Source: Solea solea (taxonomy: Eukaryota; Chordata; Actinopteri; Pleuronectiformes; Soleidae). Taken from it: DNA of 64,000 bases. Location of the stretch: assembly GCF_958295425.1 (NCBI RefSeq), contig NC_081140.1, positions 8,811,698-8,875,697 on the forward strand. Reading direction: 5' to 3'. A program made the position numbers and the translations under genes. A model generated the notes under the pieces. That model saw only the letters and a list, made by a program, of their open reading frames with translations. It did not search any database and had not been told where the DNA came from. The stretch's first letter is position 1; each line of letters begins with the position of its first letter. Positions 12,201 through 20,100 of the stretch are shown here, piece after piece.

Positions 12201-13833
12201 AAGGCCAGAATCATTCTGAACACTATTTTTGAACATTAGGGTCCTAAAGCCAACGAGAGCAGCTGTTGAAATGTGCGTACACATGACTGAATGACAAGAA
12301 CATGCACATAAATACTGGAGCACTTTTAAACAAGTGCTTGAAAATAAAACTGAGGTCATATGAGGTTATGTCTATCGAGAAAGAGATGGCAAAACTGTAT
12401 TGGCCACATTCCCCTACCTTATTTTCCAACAAAAACAGAGGGAGTAGTGAGGTAAACCTCACCTATAAATGTATCAGTACACTGCAGCAGTCGTATATAC
12501 TGCATATCTGTCTATTTTTTAGGGCTGGGTAATAATTCAACAACATCTATTGCAATATCATTTTGTTCAGTATCAATATAACACAGGTACAATATACAAT
12601 ATATTGATATGGTGAAGTTTATCGTGACACGTATTGATAGACAGTCTTTTTTTATTGTCACAACATTTTTTGGCCATAACATCCAGTCTTACATACCCAT
12701 CATACTACCCATCCTAACAACGAAGTGCGAAAACTACTGTTGTCTGACAGGTGAACTGTGATCATTGTTTTGATTTTTAAACGTTTGGTATATCAACACA
12801 TACAGAAATGCCCCAATACCTAGAGGGACATATCACTATGTCATACATGGTTTTACCCCGACGTACATATATTGCATATATGGAAATTCCATCTGTGTGC
12901 ATATGGTATATAACCTTTTATTATAGGGGGTTAGATATTCCACTTTGGGATGTCTTACAAATTAAGTTGTTTCTGTATTTTCTATAATTCTCTAGGTGTA
13001 AGAAGAAGAAAAAACACATTTTGAAGCTTTAGAAAAATACCGCGTTAAAAATTTAGAGAAGTTAGCTTCTTTAGATGCTCTTGGAACATAAGTCAATCAT
13101 TTAAAACTGATGTCAGGCACCGTTAACAAATGACTCGTAGCTGAATTCGCTTAGCAACAACTTGCCGTTTAGCAAAAGTTAGCTAAACTAGCTAACGCTG
13201 TAGCTACGCTAGCAGTGTTATCCCGCTACATCTAACTGAAGAAGCCGCAGTCTAGTGTCAACAATGACATAAAACAGTTACAGTACAAAAATGAAGCAGC
13301 GTATCAGTTCAACACGTTAATTAGATACATTTAGAATTAGTCAGCTGCCACGGTGAGTCAAAATTTGCCACCTCGTTAGCCAATCTGAGCTAACGTGATA
13401 AGAAGTCTATCCCGGTCGCGAAAATCAAAACAAACGTCTCTGAAAGTGGCGACATAAATCTGACACTCACGCCTTTCATTGCCGCAAATAAACTGCTCTC
13501 CCTCGCGTGCAATCGTAGTCAAATTAATACACATTTATAGCAGCTCAACTTGGCTACTTCATATTTAGCAGCTATTAGCTGAGGATGGTTCCCGATGTGA
13601 TAACGCCTATTTTCACTGTTTATTTTGGGCCTATGCGACGCTAGGGAGCCCTGGCCGTTTTCCTGCTCTGCGGACCCGCTGACAGTGACAGCAGCCTCGG
13701 CCCTGCTGTCCCACCACGTCGCCCTTTCGGCGTATTGTTCCAGTACAGTGGTCCATTCTGATTAATTTCCATCGCCCCTACCTGGCGCACTGCAGTCGGC
13801 GCAGACTTCTGTCCTCTGTAGCTTTCTTGACAT
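1430..13833 (-). CDS. git1: git1: ARF GTPase-activating protein GIT1 (15 coding exons, 3' end off the window)
   Basis: GIT1 is a cytoplasmic scaffold and Arf-GTPase-activating protein that binds PIX/PAK and paxillin at focal adhesions, synapses and endosomes. Fifteen exons join in phase to 572 codons. Residues 11-34 form the CX2CX16CX2C ArfGAP zinc finger (C11, C14, C31, C34), with the arginine finger at R39. Ankyrin repeats occupy about 132-235, the Spa2-homology (PIX-binding) region about 254-400, and a coiled coil about 420-460. A Gly/Pro-rich linker follows, containing the GIT1-type motif HAFSMYEPG. ArfGAP residues such as SIVKHLRHS, and the start MSRK, favour GIT1 over GIT2. The start ATG has A at -3. 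About 190 C-terminal residues (paxillin-binding four-helix domain) are absent and must lie left of position 1. The gene is divergent from ankrd13b. Identity is very secure from family knowledge; exon edges are read from GT-AG sites and phase. Confidence 0.95.
1775..2890. other. git1 intron 14
   Basis: No exon, repeat family or RNA gene recognised. The first 100 bases are purine-rich on the plus strand, forming the pyrimidine tract of the exon 15 acceptor. Confidence 0.5.
2891..3043 (-). CDS. git1: git1 coding exon 14 (residues 407-457)
   Basis: Coiled-coil exon: SMDSSDLSDGPITLQEYLEV, then KKALASSEAKVQQLMKVNNN and LSEELRRLQNE. It is 51 codons, phase 0 at both ends, so it could be skipped in frame. 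Confidence 0.95.
3044..4045. other. git1 intron 13
   Basis: Holds the TA microsatellite at 3167-3228 and a short CA run near 3766-3780; otherwise nothing recognised. Confidence 0.5.
3167..3228. repeat. (TA)n microsatellite
   Basis: About 31 uninterrupted TA units. Confidence 0.97.
4046..4170 (-). CDS. git1: git1 coding exon 13 (residues 365-406)
   Basis: Contains the conserved DDQHDYDSVASDEDTDSE stretch, followed by a short Asn run (QNNNNTQ) and RSNRAK. It is shorter than mammalian GIT1 before DDQHDYD. Confidence 0.93.
4561..4672 (-). CDS. git1: git1 coding exon 12 (residues 328-365)
   Basis: Second SHD repeat: GRQKLARFNAREFATLIIDI, then LSDAKRRQQGKGLSSPT. Donor CTG|gtaaga, phase 1. Confidence 0.95.
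4673..5490. other. git1 intron 11
   Basis: Nothing recognised apart from ordinary AT-rich intron sequence. Confidence 0.45.
5491..5588 (-). CDS. git1: git1 coding exon 11 (residues 295-327)
   Basis: Encodes VWLTTQNHSTLVTERSAVPF and LPVNPEYSATRNQ, very close to mammalian GIT1. Phase 1 in, phase 0 out. Confidence 0.95.
5589..6229. other. git1 intron 10
   Basis: Contains a GA-rich stretch at 5630-5672 and a purine-rich block at 5910-5985. A 32-nt splice-flanked segment at 5872-5903 would break the frame and was rejected as an exon. Confidence 0.45.
6230..6302 (-). CDS. git1: git1 coding exon 10 (residues 271-295)
   Basis: Encodes LNNRLFEELAMDVYDEVDRR and ENDA, the first SHD repeat. It ends in phase 1 at GCAG|gtaaac. 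Confidence 0.94.
6303..6750. other. git1 intron 9
   Basis: Nothing recognised. Confidence 0.4.
6751..6799 (-). CDS. git1: git1 coding exon 9 (residues 254-270)
   Basis: 49-nt exon encoding SLDLSELAKAAKKKLQA, the start of the Spa2-homology domain. The acceptor has a pure T tract. Confidence 0.93.
6800..8287. other. git1 intron 8
   Basis: No exon or known repeat recognised. A short purine-rich open frame near 7353-7541 has no GIT1 similarity and is not needed for phase. Confidence 0.45.
8288..8330 (-). CDS. git1: git1 coding exon 8 (residues 240-254)
   Basis: Short 43-nt exon encoding DHKNGHYIIPQMADR. The acceptor lies directly beside a GAGAG pentamer repeat on the plus strand, which forms its CT-rich pyrimidine tract. 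Confidence 0.92.
8333..8358. repeat. (GAGAG)n pentamer microsatellite
   Basis: About five gagag units, abutting the git1 exon 8 acceptor at 8330. Confidence 0.9.
8415..8509 (-). CDS. git1: git1 coding exon 7 (residues 208-240)
   Basis: Third ankyrin repeat end: QAGHIELAERLVECQYELTD, then RLAFYLCGRRP. Phase 2 in, phase 1 out. Confidence 0.95.
8618..8748 (-). CDS. git1: git1 coding exon 6 (residues 165-208)
   Basis: Second ankyrin repeat with a canonical TPLHVAAKAGQ core and the VYGADPGAPDINGRTPMDYAR segment. The donor is AG|gtacga. Confidence 0.95.
8852..8938 (-). CDS. git1: git1 coding exon 5 (residues 136-164)
   Basis: First ankyrin repeat (QLHSSVRTGSLETCLRLLSL, then GAQANFFHP). The exon is exactly 29 codons, phase 0 on both sides. 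Confidence 0.95.
8939..9323. other. git1 intron 4
   Basis: Nothing recognised beyond a short GA-rich stretch at 8946-8970. Confidence 0.4.
9324..9429 (-). CDS. git1: git1 coding exon 4 (residues 100-135)
   Basis: Encodes the end of the ArfGAP domain (SEFIRAKYQMLAFVHKLPCR) and the DDDGVTTKDLSK linker into the ankyrin repeats. The donor is AAG|gtgagg. Confidence 0.95.
9430..10381. other. git1 intron 3
   Basis: AT-rich intron; no recognisable exon or repeat. Confidence 0.45.
10382..10494 (-). CDS. git1: git1 coding exon 3 (residues 63-100)
   Basis: Reads MVQTLASNGANSIWEHSLLD and then a GRRKPNPQDKV segment, the second half of the ArfGAP domain. It starts in phase 0 and ends in phase 2 at CA|gtaagt. 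Confidence 0.95.
10645..10778 (-). CDS. git1: git1 coding exon 2 (residues 18-62)
   Basis: ArfGAP core: the second zinc pair CDEC, then CSVHRSLGRHIS with the catalytic arginine R39. The acceptor is tgtcag and the donor CAG|gtaaag. Intron 1, upstream, is 3.0 kb. Confidence 0.95.
10779..13781. other. git1 intron 1
   Basis: Three kilobases containing A-rich tracts (10909-10924, 11250-11264), a probable MITE remnant near 12520-12650 and a cluster of GCTA/TAGC motifs at 13150-13220. No further exon was found, and exons 1 and 2 join in phase across it. Confidence 0.5.
12520..12650. repeat. Probable MITE remnant
   Basis: Begins tagggctgggtaataattca, a start typical of fish hAT-like MITEs. It continues as an AT-rich stretch of ATATTGATA-type motifs. 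No second end or target duplication could be defined. Confidence 0.35.
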
Positions 13834-14060
13834 CGTGGAAAGTGGGTGAAATCGAGCGGTGGATGTCGGCGATGATGTAGCTGCTCGCCCTTTCCCCTGA
13901 GCTACCGACCGACGTCTGCCGTCAACCGATGCGGCCCCTGAATCCCCGGAAGCCGGGTGGTGTGATCGGCTTTCCCGGCCAGCTGACAGTTGAATTTCCC
14001 GTTTGCTCCTGCGGTATCTTCGCCCACGGTTACAGCTGAACTCCAAGAATGGTGCCAAGT
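13600..14060 (-). promoter_or_regulatory. git1: Likely git1 promoter / 5'UTR (CpG-rich)
   Basis: Surrounds the first coding exon and is clearly richer in GC and CpG than the flanking kilobases (many cg steps between 13635 and 14030), as expected of a broadly expressed vertebrate gene. No TATA box was identified and the transcription start is unknown. The frame of the start codon stays open upstream to 14058 but lacks an ATG. Confidence 0.45.
13782..13833 (-). CDS. git1: git1 coding exon 1 (residues 1-18)
   Basis: Encodes MSRK...EVCADCSAP, the first zinc-ligand pair of the ArfGAP finger. It ends in phase 1 at a CAG|gtaggg donor. The ATG at 13831-13833 has A at -3; the upstream open frame contains no ATG. 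Confidence 0.93.
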
Positions 14061-14184
14061 TTTGTGCACATAGTTTATCTGACGATTGGTGTGAACGGTC
14101 ACATTGTAATATTTGTTAAACCAATCTGTTCAGCACATGCCTGCACCTCACCAAGAGACGGCAGCTTTCTACCTGTCATTTTAC

Positions 14185-14216
14185 ACACGCACGCGCGCGC
14201 GCACGCACACACACAC
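14185..14216. repeat. Mixed CA/CG microsatellite
   Basis: Alternating acac/gcgc units, a potential Z-DNA-type tract. Confidence 0.85.
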
Positions 14217-14228
14217 GTCTCTCTGTAG

Positions 14229-14590
14229 TTGTGAGGACATGCATTGACATAAGACCTAGCCCCTTATGCCAATCCCCTACCATCTCAACTACATCCTCAA
14301 CCCTAACTGTATTCTGAACCTAATCCAAATTTTCCTCCCAAAAAGCCCATTATAAAATACAAGGACCTGATGGATTTGAACCAAACTCTGCCCTCACAGA
14401 CTCAGAAGATATAGCACATCTGTTCTTAGGACACTACATTGACTTCCATTTATTTGGACATAAACCCTAACAGAAAAAGAAGAAGGATAAACAAAGCATT
14501 ATCCCCAACCTTAATCATAACAACTTAATGTCTAACCCTAACCTTAACCCAACTACAATTAAAATCTTAGCCCTGAACAAAATCAGTTTC
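14229..14590. repeat. Probable interspersed repeat with CCCTAA-type stretches
   Basis: Starts gttgtgaggacatgcattga and contains several aaccctaa-like stretches, resembling a common fish dispersed repeat. Boundaries are approximate and no terminal repeats were defined. Confidence 0.35.
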
Positions 14591-14859
14591 TCAGCTATGA
14601 CGTTCTCTCTCATGTGGATCAGGTTTTGTTCTCTCTTAGAACCACTGGTTCTGACAAGGTCAGTGTTTGTGCCAGAAACTGTTCTGGAGTTAGTAAATAC
14701 ACAACATCACTGTGGCCTACCTAAGTAAATGTTTGATACTTTTTATTATGTAGGTTGATTGAAACATTACTGTATTAAAAACCACTGGTTTCATAGAAAT
14801 GACAACTCAAATCAAATGTTGGGGGTATTAGTACACACTTTCTTTCAAAGTGGGCCAGC

Positions 14860-16395
14860 CAGGGAGATAAAGAAATTAGGCAGGAGTACTGGGAGTGTGC
14901 AGCAAAGAGAGAGGTGGCAAAGGCAAAGGAAATGCTTATAATGAGTTGAATGAGAGACTGGACACTAAGGAAGGAGAAAAGGACTATTGATTGGCTAGAC
15001 AGGGAGTCAGAGCTGGAAAGGATGTGCAGCAGGTTAGAGTGATTAAGAACAGAGATGGTTATGTACTAACAAGTGAACAAGGTGTGTTGAGAAGATGGAA
15101 GGAGTACTTTGAGGTTCTGATGAAGGAGGGAAATAAGAGAGCGAGGAGGACAGATGGAGGGGAGATAGTGCCTCAGGAAGTGCAGCGGATTAGAAAGAGG
15201 AGGTGAGAGCATGAAGTGTGAAGAGTGGAAAGGCAGTTGGTCCAGATGACATATGGATATGTCTAAGAGAGAGAGAGGGAGCAGTTGACTTTTTGACCAG
15301 ATTGTTTAACACCATGGTTCTCAAACTGTGGTATGTGTACCACCAGGGGTACACAAGCTTGGTTAAAGAAAGAAGTGATGATCAGTGAGCAGCAGTATGA
15401 TTCATTTTGAGAAATAGAGGTGAGGTTTTTGCTTTGAGAGCAGTAATGGCATATAGAGGATAGTAATGTAGTATAGAACATAAGGAGTCGCACTGTGTCT
15501 TTGTGGATCTAGAGAAAGCGTATGAACTGGTGTCAAAACAGGTAGCTTTGGTATTGTATTAGGAAGTCGGGAGTGGCGGAGAAATATGTGAGGGTAGTGC
15601 GAGACATGTATGACGTGAGGTGTGCAGCTGGAGTGATGGATGGCTTCAAGGTGGAGGTGGGATTACATCAGGGATCAACTCTGAGACCCTTCTGATACTA
15701 AATGTGCTAAATGGTGATGGACACATTGAAAGATGAGGGCTCTCTGTAGACTATGTTGTTTGCAGATGATATTGTAATCTGTAATTGAGAATGGGGGACA
15801 GGTGAAATAGTGTCTGGAGAGGTGGGAGTACTCACTGGTGAGAGGAGAAATGAAGGTTAGCATAGGAAGAATACATGACAGAATACATGTGTGTCAATCA
15901 CAGTGAGACCGATACAGTAAAGATGCAAGGAGTAGAGAAGGGGGAGTTTAAATACCTGGGGTCAACCATCCAAAGCAATGGACAGTGCACAAGAGAGATA
16001 AAGAAAAGAGTGCAGGTAGGGTGGAGTGGGTGGAGACGAGTGTCACAGTGATGTGTGACAGAAATATCGCAGCAAAAGTTAAAGGGGAGGTGTACAAGAC
16101 TGGTTGAGGCCAGCTTTGGTGTATGGCTTGGAGACAGTGTCTCAAAGATAGGAGGCAGAGCTGAATATGCTGAGATTTTTCTTGAGCGTGACCAGGATGG
16201 ACAGGATTATTAGAAATCAGCATGTTCAAGGGACAGCTCAGGTTTAACACTTGGAAATAAAGTAAAAGAGGTAAGGTTGAGATAGTTTGGTCACATGCAG
16301 AGGAGGCATAGTGATTACATGGGACAAAGGATGCTGCTGGAAAAGAAGAGAAGACCACAGAGAAGGTTCACAGATCTACATGTAAAGGACATAAG
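14860..16395 (+). pseudogene. Degenerate RTE-type LINE reverse transcriptase fossil
   Basis: Broken frames on the plus strand carry recognisable RTE-clade polymerase blocks in order: REVAKAKEM near 14910, GKDVQQVRVIKNRDGYVLTS near 15010, RRWKEYFEVLM near 15090, CVFVDLEKAYE near 15500, KSGVAEKYVRVVRDMYD near 15565, GLHQGSTL near 15660, FADDIVI near 15760 and FGHMQRRHS near 16290. Many stops, frameshifts and deletions make it inactive, and a hAT-like MITE interrupts it at about 15315-15444. Assignment rests on remembered family motifs. Confidence 0.8.
15315..15444. mobile_element. hAT-like MITE nested in the RTE fossil
   Basis: Starts ggttctcaaactgtggtatg and ends gctttgagagcag, imperfect inverted ends of the kind seen in fish hAT MITEs. 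It interrupts the LINE between the LFN and CVFVDLEKAY motifs. Confidence 0.5.
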
Positions 16396-16599
16396 GAATA
16401 TAATATAATGTATTCTAAACGTAATAAAAAATAAGTGAATGAAACACAAATGTCTCCCCTCTCTCTATGTATATATATTTTTCTTATTTAATTTTTTATT
16501 TTAATCTTTATATCACGACTATAGATTCATGTAGGGCTAATGCAGGAATCTTGCAGGGTTTTTTCTGTCTTCAGCATTTGTGTACTTATGATTTCTGCG

Positions 16600-17045
16600 G
16601 TGCTCTTTCATGGCAGCATAGCAGAGGACTGGCTGAGTGTGCGCACATTTCGCTGCAGCTTGTCAACGCATCTTTCTCAGACACCAGCGGATGGGAGGAG
16701 AGGCGGACAGAGTAGGCAGGGAGAAAGAAAGAGAGGAGGGAGGCAAGAGGTGGATGAGCGGCTGGTTGAGACATAAAGGTGTCGCCTAATCTACTCTCAA
16801 CACCCAAAAGACAGACTTCTGTCTTTTAGTGATTTTACGGGACATACAGTATGCCGTTTATTTTAAGCAGAGCGTAAATCGGGGAGTCATCCACTGCTCC
16901 TGACGCGTAAAGGCTGCCCCTATTACGCCTTTAGCCATCTCCGCCGGTAAAGGATGATAGGTGTGATTGTATAGCGTCAATTAATCACAAAGTACCATTA
17001 CAATCCACAGCGAAGGAAGAGCAGGAGGCACAGCATGATCCGAGG
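16600..17045 (+). promoter_or_regulatory. ankrd13b: Possible ankrd13b promoter / 5'UTR
   Basis: Moderately GC-rich unique sequence between the LINE fossil and the start codon. No TATA box or other core element was identified. The call rests on position only. Confidence 0.3.
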
Positions 17046-17153
17046 ATGATTTCTGCCAAGAAAACTCCGGAGAAGAGTCGCTTTCCTATCCACTATTTGG
17101 TGTGGCACAACAAACACCGACAGCTAGAGAAAGAGCTGGCAACGAAGGAGCAG
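17046..17153 (+). CDS. ankrd13b: ankrd13b exon 1 (residues 1-36)
   Basis: Starts [20 protein letters not shown] and ends KEQ at CAG|gtgaga, phase 0. The ATG has A at -3. Confidence 0.92.
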
Positions 17154-20100
17154 GTGAGACAGAGAGCAACGAGCAAACACATATCTCCACCTATACACCA
17201 CACGTGTAGGCCTGTGCCTTTATTGCCAGCTGTTATAAAAAATGGTCATGTTGATTTAATTGACGGTGATGTACTGTAGATCCCACCCATGGACCACCTC
17301 ACACAGGAGACTGGTCAATGAATTGGATTAGCGCAGTTAAGTGTTATCAGCAGAGTGGAGGGAGACACTTATTTTAGACTTTACATGTCAAGCATCTGTG
17401 CTTCTCACTGCACTGCATCTGGGGCTTAAAATATTCATCTTCCCAGTGATTCTCGTATGCATGGGAAGTTTTATCAGGAGTTCATCTCTGGATATATTCC
17501 AAGTGCAAATGAGTGTAACTGCTGAGTCTGACTGTGTTGCAGTGTGTACATGTACAGTGTATGTGTGAGTCACTGGTGCTTTTGTGCCTGTGTGGCATTA
17601 TTGTGTGATTTCTACTCAAAATTATACAGGCTCTCTACCTTCCCATCAGCACCTATAAAGCTTTCTGTGTGGGTGAAACAATGCAGATGCTGGTCATGTG
17701 TGTGTGTGTGTGTGTGAGAGAGAGAACTATAACAGCAAATACAATAATCCAATCATTAAGGCATTATATTCACTCTCCAGAGGAGGATTTTTTCCTCATA
17801 ATCTAGAGCATGAAGAATTATTTTCCCTTGCTGGTGAAATAACTTCAGTGTAAGTTGAAGGACTCCTTAAAATACCAGCCATACTGTTGTTTGTGTGTGT
17901 GTGAGACGTGTAAGAACATGTATTCATGTGAATTCAGTCATTCTATGTTTTGAAAACGTACTATAGCGCTTTGCCATTACACAACAGATGCTCTGCGGGT
18001 TTACTGAACACATTTTTAGACTGCATGCTTCATACTGCGGTCTCAAGACATCACACATGTACTTTCATGCACACGCTTACCTTATTTTGGTTAGAAAATC
18101 ATAACCCAGGAAGCCCTCTCTTTACACCAGGATAGTCAGCAAGTGCCCCAGCCATCAACTGGTTTACCACAATCCCTTCATTTACAGTGAGGGAATGTGG
18201 TAGTGACATTTACCAGTTAACCCTTGACCATAAACTATTAGGGCATAAATGGCAAAACTGATCTCATATAGTGACAACGCTGAGGCTCTAAAACCCAACT
18301 TAGACCTCATATTCAAGTCACACCCTGAGGTAATGTACTTAAATCTTCCAATGGTGCATTTCCACCGGCTCCACTCGCCTCGCCACGCCACGCCGCGGTC
18401 TTAGTGCCTGCTCCGTCGAGGTTCCAAGCGTGCTAAGTAGGTACTATGCGATGATTGGTCAGACTGTCACAGGAAGAGACGTCCCACACACAAATCAAGC
18501 CGAACAGCGCCGAACTGTAGATCACTTAAAACTACTTAAAAATCCTAAAAACATGTGTTAATCTGCAACAACTACAGGAGTCTGGTGTAAAATCACTAGT
18601 AAATGAAAAAATAAAAAATAAATAACAAGACCGAGAGGATTTGATGCAGCTCCATGTTTTGCTCGTATGTGGTGGAAACAGAAGTTGCCCTGCATTAACC
18701 AACAGATGAGCAAGTTATCTTGTTCATTGTTTGTCTTGTCTTCTCCTTCAGTAATTCTTGATGCAGCGCTGCCGCAGGCGAGGAGGGGAATACGTTATTC
18801 AAAAGGTTCGGTTCGTTTCATTAAAGTGCAGTGTGAAAGCGAACTGGGACCAGTTGAATGTTGCAACCCCCAATTGAACCGAGTCTAGCGGACTATTAGG
18901 TGTGAAAACGACCATAATCAACTCTTTGAATAATTTTAAAATGTAAGGATCTCTACAGTCATTAATGCTAACGTGTATGCTAAAGGCCAAAAGATGAATG
19001 CGTCTCAAAGCGTTCCACCAGAAATGCTTAATCTCTGTCAAAAATTAAGCAGATGAACAAGAAATTAGCGTTTTCACCCTGGTCTCTCTACTGATGCTGA
19101 TCAGAGCTGTAGCCAATAAAAACCAGTGTGCACTTCAGAGTTTATTACCCCGAGAGTGAGCGCAGATTAAACATCTTCCCACTGGTAAAAAAAAAACTTT
19201 CCCTCACTGTTTTCATGCCATTTCAGAGGCACTCTCTCAGACATAATTCTCCTGAACCTTATCAGTTCCCTTGGTTTGAGGAGACAGGCAGTAAAATGCT
19301 GTTCTTGTTGCCATTTCACTGTGGATGAAATCTGTAATTTTAGATGCAAACCACCTCTGTGTCTCTTGCTTATTGCATGTGTTTGTATGTTGGGTGTAAG
19401 AAAATGTAAGTATGCGTCATGGATTTATATGTATTGTCCAGTGTTTTTTGTGTTCATATTTTGCATATTCAAACTTCCAATTAAACTAACAAAGGTAGCA
19501 TCACATCAGATCCCAGAATTGACCGTTTGTACCGTGCAGACACGCAACATTCTTCAGCACTAACTTTATCAGCCTAACAAGCATGAAATGCTAGTGACAG
19601 GTGTCAAGCACCCTTCATGATAACTATGGCACTCCCATAAGAAGAATAAGGTCCAACACACTTTGACAGCACAGGGACTGTAACTATCGCTCTGAAAAAT
19701 GCTCAAGCACTATTTGGCTGCCCTGATTACATGCACTGACCTAAACTTAGATTTGGATGTTTACAATGGAATATTCTTAACATGAAAACCAAGGCCACAA
19801 CCTAAATTTATCACTAACCTACTTTGACAATGTCCAGATAGGCCAACCAAGGAGGAGAAGACGTGGTGCAGTGCAGTAAAGATAGTGATTGTACAAATAT
19901 CACTTCCACAGAAGATACTGGTTGAGGAAAATCATATTACAATCATATGCTTTGTCATTTTAGCAATACGCTTGTTCTGCCAGTCAAAACCAGCATTGGG
20001 ACCCAGTTGTTTTCGACCAATGATGGGGAATGGCTTGTTGTAATTGTCCAAATGTTACTTTATTGAACCACCCTGTTATTTACAGCAGTTTATTGTCTCT

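Larger units (their letters stand above)
13834..17045. other. Divergent intergenic region git1/ankrd13b
   Basis: Separates the two start codons by 3.2 kb. It contains the git1 CpG-rich promoter, a CA/CG microsatellite (14185-14216), a low-copy repeat (14229-14590), an RTE LINE fossil (14860-16395) and the probable ankrd13b 5' region. Confidence 0.6.

Noticed and set aside
13834..14058. In-frame open extension upstream of the git1 start codon
   Set aside because: The frame has no ATG (the apparent first codon is TTG), and the family N-terminus begins at MSRK, so it is treated as 5'UTR.
13834..17045. Shared bidirectional promoter for git1 and ankrd13b
   Set aside because: The start codons are 3.2 kb apart with a LINE fossil between them, so separate promoters are more likely.
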